The notes under the pieces: model-generated
Seen by the model: the letters and a program-made list of their open reading frames with translations, nothing else
Told to the model about the DNA's origin: nothing
The model's database searches: none
Shown here: piece by piece, positions 1-9,311 of the stretch
Layout: the number at the start of each line of letters is the position of its first letter
Position numbering within the stretch: the first letter of the stretch is position 1
NCBI RefSeq assembly: GCF_000317225.1
Contig: NZ_AJLL01000098.1
Coordinates: forward strand, 92,341 to 156,340
Reading direction: 5' to 3'
DNA length: 64,000 nucleotides
From: Fischerella thermalis PCC 7521
Lineage (GTDB): Bacteria > Cyanobacteriota > Cyanobacteriia > Cyanobacteriales > Nostocaceae
Position numbers and translations under genes: made by a program

Positions 1-60
1 AAGAAAGCCAAAATTGATACACTTAAACGCTTAAGTCAGTATTACAATCTATCAGTCTAA
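1..60 (+). CDS. C-terminal end of a gene running in from the left
   Basis: The first twenty codons are open from the window edge and end in TAA, giving a tail that reads KKAKIDTLKRLSQYYNLSV. The stretch IDTLKRLSQYYNLSV resembles the second half of a helix-turn-helix domain of XRE type, where similar words precede the recognition region, but nineteen residues cannot settle a family. It lies on the same strand as the response regulator that follows, with 78 bases between. A chance open frame is possible. Confidence 0.35.
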   Translation, partial: KKAKIDTLKRLSQYYNLSV

Positions 61-138
61 ACCTGAAGGAAGTTGAAGGTCTCCCAGTGCAGGAGTATAG
101 CGGTGTTCTCAAATCTCGGATCGATACAACAACAGCCA

Positions 139-546
139 ATGATTGACTCATCGGCAAAAAATATTCTAGCCACGCGACGCATTTTGTTTGTAGATGATGA
201 ATTTGATGTACGGCGCGTCGTGCAAACCTGTCTGGAAAAAATTGCCCACTGGACGGTAATTGTAGCAGAGTCTGGAGAAGAGGGCTTACAAAAAGCCAGA
301 ACAGAACATCCCGATGCGATCATTTTAGATGTGATGATGCCAGAAATGGACGGCTACCAGTTTCTCAAGCTGCTGCTGGCTCAGACAGAAACGCGCTCGA
401 TTCCTGTGGTTTTATTAACGGCTAAGGCCGATTCTTTGGACGTTAAGCAGTATGAAGCACTGGGAATCAAAGGTTTGATTGGTAAACCCTTTAACCCGTT
501 GACTCTGCACCGAGAAATTGCAACTTGCTTGAATTGGGTTCTCTAA
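139..546 (+). CDS. Single-domain response regulator (REC only)
   Basis: This is a receiver domain without an output domain, about 135 residues. The acidic pair is in ILFVDDE, the phosphoacceptor aspartate in AIILDVMMPEMDGYQ, the conserved threonine in VVLLTAKAD and the conserved lysine in IGKPFNP. Such stand-alone receivers act in phosphorelays or bind a partner protein directly. The ATG at 139 was chosen because it begins just before the receiver fold; an upstream TTG at 73 would add 22 residues and has GAAGGAAG directly in front of it with no spacer, so the start is uncertain. No histidine kinase gene is next to it. It lies at the left end of the stress-gene island and converges on the lysyltransferase-like gene. 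Confidence 0.85.
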   Translation: MIDSSAKNILATRRILFVDDEFDVRRVVQTCLEKIAHWTVIVAESGEEGLQKARTEHPDAIILDVMMPEMDGYQFLKLLLAQTETRSIPVVLLTAKADSLDVKQYEALGIKGLIGKPFNPLTLHREIATCLNWVL

Positions 547-552
547 GTTTTC

Positions 553-2268
553 CTAAGCACCAGGTCTGAAATAATCCAGCAGGCGATCGCCCGAATCGGC
601 CCGAATCAGAGCCACTACTACTTCCGGTAAAGCAGCCACTCCGGGATAAATAAAGTAGCGGGGTTCCCAACGGGGATGAAATTTCTCTTTAAATTCATGC
701 AACCCTCGAAAGTTGTAAAATCGAGTCAGGTGTTCGTAAAGATAGTGCAGTGCTTTTTCTAGCTTAGGAGAGAAGGGATCTTCTCCCACACCCGCAAGAG
801 CAGATAAGCCCAAATTAAATCGGTCATACCCTTGTTCTTTAAAGTGTTGAAACAAGGAAATAAAGAGAAACTCCATAGTGCCATGTTCTACGGTTAACCT
901 TCGCCGCATTAAATCAATCGTGATTTCATTCAGTTGGTACTCCGGAATGACATTGGCAAAGGCACTGATTTGTCCGGTCGGTGTTTGGACAACAGCAACT
1001 TCACATTCCCGAAGATAGACTTCATCAAACCATCCTAATGAAAACCGCTTTTCGGAACCCTGCCGCATTTTTAACCATTCATCGCTCACCGATCGCAACT
1101 CTTTGAGTAGCCTGTCAGTCAGTGGCGGAGTATGAAAATCGACTTGATGTCCTAATTTTGTCAGGCGATTGACAGCATTCCGCAAATTTCGTCCGGCTTT
1201 ACCTTGGAGCGTAAATCTTTGTAAATCTACGATCGCCTCTTCACCAATTTTGACAGACTTGAATCCCAGGCGATGATACTGATCTAAGTAATCAGGATGG
1301 GTTTGATAGAAAGCAGGATGCCAATCGTTGCGATGACAAAATCGTACAAATCCTGCGATCGCTGGCGTCACGTCTGTTTCTGGGCCAATCGGATCGCCTA
1401 AAGCAACAGCACCTCGCCCTTTCGGAACATAAGCAATCACGCTTTCTCCTGAAGGACTAAAGTAGTAAGACTTGTCGCTTAAGAGCGTTAAATGAGCCAG
1501 GGATGAGCGCCCGTAACGTTGTACGATTGCTTTTGCCCGTTGACGTTCTTCATCCGTAGCAGGTATTCCCCTCAATATCACGGGTCGCCACAACATCCAC
1601 AACGCATAGGACAATGTACTCGCTCCCACCAGATAGATGGATGTGGCAAAAAATCGCCCGAATCGCGTCGTTGGTTCCAATCCAGCTTGATCCAGCGTGA
1701 AGAACATCGCCAAAGTTTGTCCGATCGCTTGCCAGAAGTTGAAGCGTGTACTAAATTCTTGATCGAGTAGAAAAAATCCAGCCGTACCGTAGGCTAAGGT
1801 GAATAACAATGCACCAATTAAGACCCGTACCCCCTGGGCGATCGACGGGCGATCGGATTGGGCTGTAAATTGGTGTCGCATCGGCAACAACAAGACAAAC
1901 AGCCCCAAAGACAGTAATCCCTCCTCATAGTCCAATCCTTTCACAAGATGAGAAGACAAAGAAATACCTAATAGGAAAACCGCAAGCCACCAAGCTAAAC
2001 GCTTTCGTCGCAGCAGATTTGTCGCCAAACTGAGTAGAAAAAAACCACTGAGTGCTGCAAATAAATTACCGCCTGCACTGACCTCAAAGGGAAAAATTGC
2101 TCTTAGCCACTCCATTCGTTCAGATACACCCGGCGTGACGGCAGATAACAAATTCGTTATCCCCACCGCAGCAATCCAGACGGTAACAATCCATAGTCCG
2201 ATCGCGCGCTGAGGTAAGTTGGGCTTTGGAGTCGCGCTCATGGTACTGGGGGCGGTAGTGTCCGACAT
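553..2268 (-). CDS. MprF-like phosphatidylglycerol lysyltransferase (DUF2156 domain)
   Basis: The N-terminal third is hydrophobic, with about six or seven membrane segments, and the rest is a soluble domain of the DUF2156/MprF C-terminal type (tandem GNAT-like folds). Typical words are VALGDPIGP, HPAFYQTHPDY, LGFKSVKIGEEA, GKAGRNLRNAVNRL and FNLGLSALAGVG, ending in FKEKFHPRWEPRY. MprF proteins move lysine or alanine from aminoacyl-tRNA to phosphatidylglycerol and flip the product, lowering membrane negative charge and raising resistance to cationic compounds and acid. The length, about 570 residues, fits a short MprF with a reduced flippase part. The start is ambiguous: ATG at 2268 was chosen over TTG at 2289. 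The substrate amino acid cannot be told from sequence. Confidence 0.8.
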   Translation of the reverse strand: MSDTTAPSTMSATPKPNLPQRAIGLWIVTVWIAAVGITNLLSAVTPGVSERMEWLRAIFPFEVSAGGNLFAALSGFFLLSLATNLLRRKRLAWWLAVFLLGISLSSHLVKGLDYEEGLLSLGLFVLLLPMRHQFTAQSDRPSIAQGVRVLIGALLFTLAYGTAGFFLLDQEFSTRFNFWQAIGQTLAMFFTLDQAGLEPTTRFGRFFATSIYLVGASTLSYALWMLWRPVILRGIPATDEERQRAKAIVQRYGRSSLAHLTLLSDKSYYFSPSGESVIAYVPKGRGAVALGDPIGPETDVTPAIAGFVRFCHRNDWHPAFYQTHPDYLDQYHRLGFKSVKIGEEAIVDLQRFTLQGKAGRNLRNAVNRLTKLGHQVDFHTPPLTDRLLKELRSVSDEWLKMRQGSEKRFSLGWFDEVYLRECEVAVVQTPTGQISAFANVIPEYQLNEITIDLMRRRLTVEHGTMEFLFISLFQHFKEQGYDRFNLGLSALAGVGEDPFSPKLEKALHYLYEHLTRFYNFRGLHEFKEKFHPRWEPRYFIYPGVAALPEVVVALIRADSGDRLLDYFRPGA

Positions 2269-2445
2269 AGGCTTTTGTTGAACTAACAACTTCTAGAAAT
2301 TAAATTAATAATCTAAGCAAACGATGAAGATCGAATTGAAAAGTTTAGTGTGACCTGCGTGCGCAGTTCACACGTCTAGCAACTTCCTCCCAGATTTTCA
2401 TCGGCACTCACGTTGCACCAATTCACCTTATTCAAGCCCCACTCA

Positions 2446-4356
2446 ATGACTGCGACAACTCCGCCACCTAGAATACTGCCGTCCTTAGGAGCGAAAATCC
2501 CTTCGCTGAGCGATCGCCTCACCAGCCTGCTGAATCGCTTGCAGCCCTCGCCAGAAGTCTTGGTAATCTTCTCTGCATTGATTATTGGTGGAGGAGCAGG
2601 CTTAGCAATTGTTTTATTTCAAAACTTAATTTCCTTAGTGCAAACTTTGGCATTTGTGCAGGTACTCAGTTACTTATTAAAATGGGGAACTTGGACACTC
2701 GCTACTATTCCTGCCCTAGGCGGCTTGCTGATTGGTATCTTGCGTTGGTCGTTTCCAACCCTATTAGGACAAGACCTAGCAGCACTGTTGAGTAATACCA
2801 GAGTCCAACTGTTTTCTCCGTTGCGCCCCTTCGTGAAAATGCTGGCTGCTGCTGTATCTTTGGGAACAGGAGCATCCTTAGGACCAGAAGGACCGAGTGT
2901 GGAAATTGGCTCTAGTGTGGGTGTATTACTAGGACAAACATTTCAAGTTTCGCGAGAACGCTATCGTTTATTGCTAGGAGCGGGGGCTGCTGCTGGATTT
3001 GCTGCCGGATTTAATGCACCGATCGCCGGGGTCTTCTTTGCGATCGAGGTAATTTTGGGAACCCGATTTGCTACCCCTGCTGCCAGTTTAATTTTGCTGT
3101 CAGCGGTTATTTCTGCCTTAATTGCTCAAAGCTTTTTGGGAGCACATCCTGCCTTTGATTTGCCAACTTATCAATTAATGAACTACTGGGAATGGTTGAA
3201 CTATTTTGGCTTAGGGATACTAGCAAGTTTAGTTTCAATCATCTATACGCGATCAATTCGATTTGCCCAGGCATGTTTTCAAGGTGAATGGACGAACCAA
3301 ATAGGGATAGGTAAATTACCTGCTATTACACAACCACTGCTAGGAGGAATAATTGTCGGACTTCTGGCACTCAAGCTACCACAAATTCTTGGTGTCGGCT
3401 ATGATGTACTAGAGTTAATTCTTCAAGGAGAGCAATTTTCTCTACAATTTCTCTGTGTCTTACTAATTGTCAAATTAATTGCCACGGCAATTAGTTTAGG
3501 CAGTGGTTTGGTAGGGGGAATCTTCGCGCCTGCCATGCTTCTGGGAGCTTGCTTGGGGAGTGCTTATGGCAATTTCCTGCTTACAATCTGGCCCCATGCC
3601 GAAATCGCACCTCCTCCAGCCTATGCCCTAGTGGGAACGGCTGCTGTTTTAGCCGGAAGTGTGAGAGCACCACTGACTGCGATTCTGTTGCTGTTTGAGA
3701 TGACCCGCAATTACCTGATTGTCTTGCCACTGATGGCGGCAGTGGGGATCAGTGTTTGGGTAGTTGATTTGATGCAGTATAATTCCTCGAATCGAGAATT
3801 AGATCTACCCCAAATGGGGGTAAATCTGCAAAACCAGGATGAGATAGAGCTTCTGGGAGATGTAGCTGTTTCTGCCCTCATGAATCGAGATTATTTTGCC
3901 TTACCTGCATCGATGCCATTAATTCAGGCAGGACAAACGATGTTACAAAACAAATGCCATACAGCTTTAGTTCTTAATAATACAGGACAATTAGTTGGAG
4001 TGGTCACCCTCGCCGACATTCGGCGAAAAATCACCCAAGTTGTCGCTGAACGCTCTCAGTCTATCGATAAGGCATCTCAATCAACTGATCAAAATCCCTT
4101 TCAGCAAACGCTTGAAGAAATCTGCACTAGAGAAGTTCTCTATACCTATGAGGATGAATCCATTGCCGCAGCACTAGAGCGTATGGGAGCTAGAGGGCTA
4201 TATCTCTTACCAGTAGTTGATAAAGATAACCCCCGTACAGTGGTGGGAGTCATCGAACGTAACCAAGTGGAGTTAGCAGGAAACTTAGTGATGACACAAG
4301 CTGCACTGGCAATGATTTCTCCGCAGGAACCCATCACCGTCAATTCGTCAAGCTGA
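2446..4356 (+). CDS. ClC-family chloride channel or Cl-/H+ antiporter with CBS domains
   Basis: This is a membrane protein of about 636 residues with the ClC signatures in order: GTGASLGPEGPSVEIGS (the GxEGP motif with the gating glutamate), GSGLVGGIFAPAMLLG (the GxFxP motif) and a third conserved helix AAVLAGSVRAPLTAILLLFE. A C-terminal cytoplasmic part of about 170 residues contains a pair of CBS domains (SALMNRDYFALP... and ...GVVTLADI). ClC proteins move chloride, some in exchange for protons, and help in acid or osmotic stress. The start is uncertain: ATG at 2446 or an upstream TTG at 2413. It is the first gene of a ten-gene plus-strand run ending with the MarC-type gene and fits an ion-balance role in the stress island. 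Confidence 0.9.
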   Translation: MTATTPPPRILPSLGAKIPSLSDRLTSLLNRLQPSPEVLVIFSALIIGGGAGLAIVLFQNLISLVQTLAFVQVLSYLLKWGTWTLATIPALGGLLIGILRWSFPTLLGQDLAALLSNTRVQLFSPLRPFVKMLAAAVSLGTGASLGPEGPSVEIGSSVGVLLGQTFQVSRERYRLLLGAGAAAGFAAGFNAPIAGVFFAIEVILGTRFATPAASLILLSAVISALIAQSFLGAHPAFDLPTYQLMNYWEWLNYFGLGILASLVSIIYTRSIRFAQACFQGEWTNQIGIGKLPAITQPLLGGIIVGLLALKLPQILGVGYDVLELILQGEQFSLQFLCVLLIVKLIATAISLGSGLVGGIFAPAMLLGACLGSAYGNFLLTIWPHAEIAPPPAYALVGTAAVLAGSVRAPLTAILLLFEMTRNYLIVLPLMAAVGISVWVVDLMQYNSSNRELDLPQMGVNLQNQDEIELLGDVAVSALMNRDYFALPASMPLIQAGQTMLQNKCHTALVLNNTGQLVGVVTLADIRRKITQVVAERSQSIDKASQSTDQNPFQQTLEEICTREVLYTYEDESIAAALERMGARGLYLLPVVDKDNPRTVVGVIERNQVELAGNLVMTQAALAMISPQEPITVNSSS

Positions 4357-4521
4357 AGTTGCACAATCTACAAACGTCTCATTTTTTCTACAGGTTTCCC
4401 TGGTAAAAGTTGCAGTGATAGGGATAGAGGATTTGAAGTTGTCGAACACTAGTGGCATCCAATCTTCGGGTTTTAGGTATAAAAAGCAACTATTTACTGT
4501 TGCAATACACGGGAGGAACTG

Positions 4522-5544
4522 ATGGTACAGCATCTGATTTTTCACAATTGTCCCGATACGGTCAAAGAAGGAATTCGCGACTACTGGAGCCGAAAACAGC
4601 CTCGAATTGCTCGACTCTTGCAAACATTTCCAGAGGAGCAACGGCATTTAAGATTGATGGTCGATCGCAATCCTGACGGCTATCAAGCAAGAGCAGTATT
4701 AATGTTGCCGACTCAGGTGCTTGTGGCTCAATCCAAAACTCGACAGGACGTGTATCAAGCTGCGATCGATGAAGCTGTCGATATTCTGGCAGAAGAAATT
4801 CGTCGCCACAAAGATAAGTTGCGGCGCGATCGCACCCACCGGAAAAAACAACAGCAGCAAACAGACTTTGCTACTGCCCTGGAATTGTTAGAACAAGATA
4901 TTCGCCAACAACGCCGAGAATTCTTCTTTGATTTATTACGTCCTGTACTACGCAACTTACGAAATCATGCCCGGCGGGAATTAGTTTTTGCTCAACTAGA
5001 AGGCAAGGTTTCCCCTGATGAAATGACGGTATCCGATCTACTCGATGAAGCGATCCTCCGGGCCTGGGAAGGCTTTGAGCAACGTCCTCCTCAGCAACCT
5101 CTCGATCAGTGGATCAGTGGACTAATGCATGAAATCATCGATGAGCGAGAAGCTAAAGCAATTCCTGCCATTTCTTTAGAGACCGAAATTTCAGAAGATG
5201 ATCCGCGGTTTCGTGTGGCAAGTGGCTGGATTCTAGACAACGAGCCATTTTGGGGCGATTTGGAATCTTTGACTTTAGAGGACATCCTTCCCCAACACGA
5301 AGTTGAAGAACCCTGGGAGGCCTACAGCCTTGATGAGAAGGAGCAGTGGTTGTTTGCCCAATTATCGAAATTGCCCAAGCTGCAACGTCGGGCATTGATG
5401 CTTTACCTCCTAGAAGGATGGGAGGTGGAGGAAATCGCCATGCTGCAACAACGAAGCGTTACAGAAGTACGGGCAGATATTGAGGCGGCACAGACTTTCC
5501 TTAAAGATCAGTTGTGGCAGCAAATCTATCAACGTCAAAACTGA
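4522..5544 (+). CDS. Fusion of HPF/RaiA-like domain with sigma-70-like domain
   Basis: Residues 1-105 look like the hibernation-promoting factor/RaiA fold: a short beta-rich segment with HLRLMVDRNPDGYQARAVLMLP, then an amphipathic helix DVYQAAIDEAVDILAEEIRRHKDK. Residues 125-215 resemble sigma region 2 (LRPVLRNLRNHARREL, LLDEAILRAWEGFEQRP, LDQWISGLMHEIIDE), and residues 285-335 resemble region 4 with a helix-turn-helix (LPKLQRRALMLYLLEGWEVEEIAML). HPF proteins park ribosomes as inactive dimers, and ECF-type sigma factors redirect RNA polymerase. The fusion suggests one protein linking translation arrest to transcription. A GGGAGG ribosome site lies about seven bases before the ATG. The domain names are my reading of the sequence; whether the sigma part still binds polymerase is unknown. 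Confidence 0.7.
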   Translation: MVQHLIFHNCPDTVKEGIRDYWSRKQPRIARLLQTFPEEQRHLRLMVDRNPDGYQARAVLMLPTQVLVAQSKTRQDVYQAAIDEAVDILAEEIRRHKDKLRRDRTHRKKQQQQTDFATALELLEQDIRQQRREFFFDLLRPVLRNLRNHARRELVFAQLEGKVSPDEMTVSDLLDEAILRAWEGFEQRPPQQPLDQWISGLMHEIIDEREAKAIPAISLETEISEDDPRFRVASGWILDNEPFWGDLESLTLEDILPQHEVEEPWEAYSLDEKEQWLFAQLSKLPKLQRRALMLYLLEGWEVEEIAMLQQRSVTEVRADIEAAQTFLKDQLWQQIYQRQN

Positions 5545-5652
5545 TTGGCCAGTCGCCCACACGGTAACAGACAAGACAACACTCATTCACCTCAGATTTT
5601 CCTCAGATTTTCGGCTTAAGCTTAAATAGCCCACTTTCGATGAATTGCAACG

Positions 5653-6120
5653 ATGCTGACTGAAACGCGCCAGGTTAAGGATTTGATGACGACCGACCCG
5701 GTGACTGTAAAGCCGACAGATTCTGTTGAAACGGTTTTGCGATGTCTTGAGGAAAACCACATCAGTGGACTTCCTGTAGTTGATGAAACAGGTAAGGTGG
5801 TTGGCGTCGTTTCAGAAGCAGATTTGTTATTCAGAGAGCGTCCTGTTCGCTTGCCATTGTATCTCTCGTTTTTAGGTGGAATCATTTATCTCGAACCGCT
5901 TGATCATTTTGTGCAGCAGTTGAAAAAGAGTTTAGGGATTCTAGTCCAGGATGTGATGACACCTGACCCAATCACGATCGCCCCAGATGCTCCTATCTCC
6001 CAAGCGGCTGATTTAATGCTAGAGAAACGAGTAAATCGTCTACCTGTTGTGGATGAAACGGGGGCACTGGTTGGGATTATTACACGGGATGATCTATTAC
6101 GTGCGTTGAAATCAGATTGA
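5653..6120 (+). CDS. CBS-domain pair protein
   Basis: This 155-residue protein is almost entirely two CBS domains. The first runs through VKDLMTTDPVTVKPTDSVE and GLPVVDETGKVVGVVSEADLL; the second through VQDVMTPDPITIAPDAPIS and RLPVVDETGALVGIITRDDLLRAL. A 40-residue insert between them contains a hydrophobic LPLYLSFLGGIIYLEP element, as is common in this small stand-alone class. CBS pairs bind adenine nucleotides and sense energy charge or regulate partner proteins. It follows the HPF-sigma gene by 108 bases; that gap holds two copies of CTCAGATTTT but no convincing ribosome site. The neighbouring ClC channel has its own CBS pair, so this protein may regulate another enzyme. The partner is unknown. 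Confidence 0.85.
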   Translation: MLTETRQVKDLMTTDPVTVKPTDSVETVLRCLEENHISGLPVVDETGKVVGVVSEADLLFRERPVRLPLYLSFLGGIIYLEPLDHFVQQLKKSLGILVQDVMTPDPITIAPDAPISQAADLMLEKRVNRLPVVDETGALVGIITRDDLLRALKSD

Positions 6121-6164
6121 TTGCATGACTCTTCCCAGAGAAGTTCGCAAGGAGCTACAGGATC

Positions 6165-6653
6165 ATGATCAGCAAAATTTCAGACTCGCTTCAAGGTGAT
6201 AATCGCTCAACATTATCATTCTCTTCTTCGCTCCGTTCCCAGATCAGTGGCTTTTTAGAATTGAGTTTGCTGATCCTGATTTTCGGCGGCTTGGGCTGGT
6301 TCACGGTCACTAATCATTCTCCAATCAGCGCGATTTTGTTGATGATTGCAACCGCAGGAGTGCGTGGCTGTTGGCTAGCGGGGTTTCCAGTTTGGGCTGG
6401 CTTACTCTCGCTGACGTTTAGTGCTACCTGGATTCTGGTTGGTGCCCTGACGGATAGTGGCATCTATGGATGGGCAGTGGCGATCGCCCTCAGTTGGATG
6501 AACGTTTTTTTACTCGATATTAGCCTGTCCCATCTGATCGACCGTTTCCATCAAATTGGATGGCGTTACTCGCAGATCTTTGGGCTTTTAGCAATCGTCT
6601 GCACACTCAGCACAACGGTAGGAGGAATCCTGCCAATTCTGTGGAAGATCTAA
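6165..6653 (+). CDS. Small integral membrane protein of unknown function
   Basis: I do not recognise a family. The 162 residues have a soluble serine-rich head of about 25 residues, then four hydrophobic segments (around ELSLLILIFGGLGWFTV, ISAILLMIATAGVRGCW, LSLTFSATWILVGAL with YGWAVAIALSWMNVFLL, and FGLLAIVCTLSTTVGGIL). An AAGGAG ribosome site lies about ten bases before the ATG. It sits 44 bases after the CBS gene and just before the truncated gnd, in the same plus-strand run. It could be a stress-linked membrane protein comparable in size to HdeD-like proteins found in heat-resistance islands of other bacteria, but no specific motif supports that. Confidence 0.6.
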   Translation: MISKISDSLQGDNRSTLSFSSSLRSQISGFLELSLLILIFGGLGWFTVTNHSPISAILLMIATAGVRGCWLAGFPVWAGLLSLTFSATWILVGALTDSGIYGWAVAIALSWMNVFLLDISLSHLIDRFHQIGWRYSQIFGLLAIVCTLSTTVGGILPILWKI

Positions 6654-6684
6654 AAGCAAAAAATCAATAGACGAGATTTTGATC

Positions 6685-7032
6685 ATGGAACTTGGATTGA
6701 TTGGACTGGGGCGGATGGGGGCTAACATGGCACGTCGGCTAACACAAGCTGGACATACAGTTATTGGCTACACTCGCCAATCTGAAAAAACAGAAGCATT
6801 AGTAAAAGAAGGGGCGATCGCCCGTGGCGTGACTGCTTTCTCTAATTTAGTGAATGCGCTTGCCAAACCCCGTACCTTCTGGCTGATGCTGTCCGCTGTT
6901 TTGAGTTCAGCCCTCTACTCGCGATTTAGCTCACGGGGTGAAGCCGACTTTGCAGATAAGCTGCTCTCTGCTTTGCGCTATGAGTTTGGTGGACATGTGC
7001 AAACCTACCATTCCGGTTCTGGAGGTAAATGA
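6685..7032 (+). pseudogene. gnd: Internally deleted 6-phosphogluconate dehydrogenase
   Basis: The first 70 residues are a clear GndA-type NAD(P)-binding start, with GLIGLGRMGANMARRL and then PRTFWLMLSAV. The reading frame then jumps straight to what looks like the extreme C-terminus of the same enzyme (SALYSRFSSRGEADFADKLL, then YEFGGH). A normal protein of this class has about 300 residues or more; this one has 115. The middle, with the catalytic lysine and substrate-binding helices, is missing without a frameshift, so 6-phosphogluconate dehydrogenase activity is very unlikely. The GGAGG that serves the downstream glucose-6-phosphate dehydrogenase lies inside the last codons, which may explain why the 3' end survived. 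ATG at 6685 was chosen over TTG at 6679. Confidence 0.8.
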
Positions 7033-8408
7033 TGGTAGCCACAGCGTCTGATGCACTTGTCTTGTTTGGAATTACAGGTGATTTAGCCTACAAAAAAATC
7101 TTTCCAGCGTTGCAGGCAATGATTCAGCAGGGGCACCTGGAGATTCCGGTGATTGGGGTAGCAAGGCGTGACTGGAGCATTGAGCAATTACAAAGCCATA
7201 TTCACAGCAGCCTGGAGGAACGGGGAGGGGTGGATGAACCTGCCTTTAAGAAGCTGTGTTCATTACTTTGCTACATTTCAGGAGATTATGGCGATCGCGG
7301 GACTTACGAAAAGCTTTGCCATGTCTTAGAAAACTCAAAGAGTCCCTTATTTTACTTAGCGATTCCGCCCAGCCTGTTTAGTACTGTCGTAGCTGGATTA
7401 AAGCAGGTCAATTGCTCTCAAAATGGGCGTGTCATTGTAGAAAAACCCTTTGGACGCGATCTTGCATCTGCACGGCACCTGAATCACATTCTCCACACGC
7501 TGTTCTCAGAAGAACAAATCTTTCGGATTGACCATTATCTTGGCAAAGAGCCAGTTCAGAATCTGCTTTATATGCGCTTTGCCAACTCCCTATTAGAACC
7601 CATCTGGAACCGTACCCATGTTTCTAGCATTCAAATAACAATGGCTGAAACCCTCGATATTCAGGGGCGCGGCAAATTTTATGAAGAAACAGGTGCCATT
7701 CGAGATGTCATCCAAAATCATCTGCTTCAAGTGCTTGCATGCCTCATTATGGAGCCACCACCAACCGAAGATAGTGATGCAATTCGCAAAGAAAAAGCAC
7801 GTATCTTAAAAGCAATTCGTCCAATTGATCCGCTTGATGTTGTTCGGGGGCAATATCGTGGCTATCGCCAAGAGACAGATGTTGCCCCTGACTCTAAGGT
7901 AGAAACGTTTGCGGCGATCAAGCTCGAACTCGAAACCTGGCGATGGGCGGGGGTGCCAATTTATCTGCGTGCGGGGAAATGTCTACCGATTTCTGCAACA
8001 GAAGTGTTACTCAGGCTCAAGCGTCCTCCTCAAGATGTGTTTGGTGAACGGGCGTTTGGATTGGCGAACTATTTTTACTTTCGTCTCAGTCCCAATATGT
8101 TAACCGCGATCGGAGTTCGCTCTAAAGCACCCGGTGAGGGAATGGTTGGTAATGAAGTGGGACTGGTTGCTCAGGTTGAACCTGCGAGTGAAATGCAACC
8201 CTACGAGCGCCTCTTAAGAGATGCAATTAAAGGAGAACCCATGCTGTTTGCCCACCAGGAGGAAATAGAAGCCCAGTGGCGAATTGTGGAGCCTATTTTG
8301 ACCAGAAAATCGCCAGTTTATGAGTATGAACCCGGCACATGGGGACCTCCCCTTGCCGATCGCCTGACTCCACCCGATGGTGGTTGGCATTTTCCACTTT
8401 TAGATTGA
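7029..8408 (+). CDS. zwf: Glucose-6-phosphate 1-dehydrogenase
   Basis: This enzyme oxidises glucose 6-phosphate to 6-phosphogluconolactone and makes NADPH, the entry to the oxidative pentose phosphate pathway and a main reductant source in darkness or oxidative stress. Visible features are the coenzyme site [19 protein letters not shown], the conserved VEKPFG, the active-site [11 protein letters not shown] and [11 protein letters not shown]. Its 459 residues are slightly short for the family (about 490-510), mainly at the N-terminus. Its ATG overlaps the stop of the broken gnd (ATGATG), with GGAGG just upstream, so it is translationally coupled. Most cyanobacteria carry zwf next to opcA, the allosteric activator; none is seen here, so this is probably a second, stress-linked copy. 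Confidence 0.93.
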   Translation: MMVATASDALVLFGITGDLAYKKIFPALQAMIQQGHLEIPVIGVARRDWSIEQLQSHIHSSLEERGGVDEPAFKKLCSLLCYISGDYGDRGTYEKLCHVLENSKSPLFYLAIPPSLFSTVVAGLKQVNCSQNGRVIVEKPFGRDLASARHLNHILHTLFSEEQIFRIDHYLGKEPVQNLLYMRFANSLLEPIWNRTHVSSIQITMAETLDIQGRGKFYEETGAIRDVIQNHLLQVLACLIMEPPPTEDSDAIRKEKARILKAIRPIDPLDVVRGQYRGYRQETDVAPDSKVETFAAIKLELETWRWAGVPIYLRAGKCLPISATEVLLRLKRPPQDVFGERAFGLANYFYFRLSPNMLTAIGVRSKAPGEGMVGNEVGLVAQVEPASEMQPYERLLRDAIKGEPMLFAHQEEIEAQWRIVEPILTRKSPVYEYEPGTWGPPLADRLTPPDGGWHFPLLD

Positions 8409-8511
8409 ATGGAATCAATCAAATTTTGCCCTGAAAATGATCTTAATGATCTTAATTGAGGCTATGGCTGTTGTCATCAATAATGCATACAACCGTGTGG
8501 AGGCAATTCGT

Positions 8512-8721
8512 ATGAATACGGGACGTTCGAGTAAACGCTTCTATCACCTGGCAACCATTAAAGCAACGCCAGATGGCTTCCTGGTTGTGCGCGATCGCTA
8601 CGAAATGTATGGCAGCAAAGCCGAAGAACTCTACACTGATGAATTTGGTTGGGCTGATTTCCTGGCTGATGGCGGCACGGTTGCCATTTGGATTGAAGAT
8701 GGGGTGGGATTATCGAGTTAA
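8512..8721 (+). CDS. Small conserved-looking protein of unknown function
   Basis: A 69-residue soluble protein starts MNTGRSSKRFYHLATIKAT and carries FLVVRDRYEMYGSKAEELY and WADFLADGGTVAIWIEDG. The start at 8512 was picked because GGAGG lies eight bases upstream; frames open to ATG 8464 or 8437 lack that spacing. The pattern of short beta strands with aromatic residues suggests a small folded domain, but I know no family for it. It lies between zwf and hsp20 on the same strand and is probably co-transcribed with them. Confidence 0.6.
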   Translation: MNTGRSSKRFYHLATIKATPDGFLVVRDRYEMYGSKAEELYTDEFGWADFLADGGTVAIWIEDGVGLSS

Positions 8722-8901
8722 ATCAAGTTTGTAAAACCTGATCGCAAATTCGCACCACGATAAACACTAAATTGTCATTCTAAGGAGTCAAATTTTTATT
8801 GCAAAATGCCTATTGTTGAAGCTTAAGTACATCTCTGGTGATTGCCAGTTCCAGGAAAAAGACAATTATCTATCAAAATCATCATTGAAACCATCAAATT
8901 T

Positions 8902-9309
8902 ATGCGCTACCGTCGATTTAGCTACCGATATACGGGTGTTTTTTCTGGCATAACTTCGCCTTCCCAGTCCACCGTTTGGGAAGGTCAACTTCAGGCAAGC
9001 TTTGCCTATCCACAGTGGCAACCCGCCGCCGACCTCTATGAAACGCCCACCGCCCTAATTGTGAAAGTTGAAGTGGCGGGCATGGTGGAAGAAGACTTTG
9101 AAATTTCCCTCTACGAAAATGCCCTGGTGATTCAAGGTGTGCGCCCCTGGGAGAGCTTTGAAGGGGAGGGACTGTACCACGCTGTTAACATTCACTATGG
9201 TGCTTTTCGACTGGAAGTTCCCATCCAGCAGCGAATTGACCGCGATCGCATCCAGGCGCGCTATGACCGGGGTTTCCTGTATGTCATCCTACCCAAAGCA
9301 GAGGTGTGA
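8902..9309 (+). CDS. Small heat-shock protein, Hsp20/alpha-crystallin family
   Basis: The 135-residue protein has a short N-terminal arm and an alpha-crystallin domain: [20 protein letters not shown], then the beta-strand words LVIQGVR and [10 protein letters not shown], ending in the conserved strand FLYVILPK (the GxLxVxLPK pattern with G followed by F). The C-terminal I-x-I tail of many family members is missing, since the protein stops two residues after the domain, so oligomers may be small. Small Hsps hold unfolding proteins without ATP. ATG at 8902 was taken; a TTG at 8842 would add a poor 20-residue leader. The stop lies six bases before the Lon ATG, so the two are coupled. Confidence 0.9.
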   Translation: MRYRRFSYRYTGVFSGITSPSQSTVWEGQLQASFAYPQWQPAADLYETPTALIVKVEVAGMVEEDFEISLYENALVIQGVRPWESFEGEGLYHAVNIHYGAFRLEVPIQQRIDRDRIQARYDRGFLYVILPKAEV

Positions 9310-9311
9310 TT

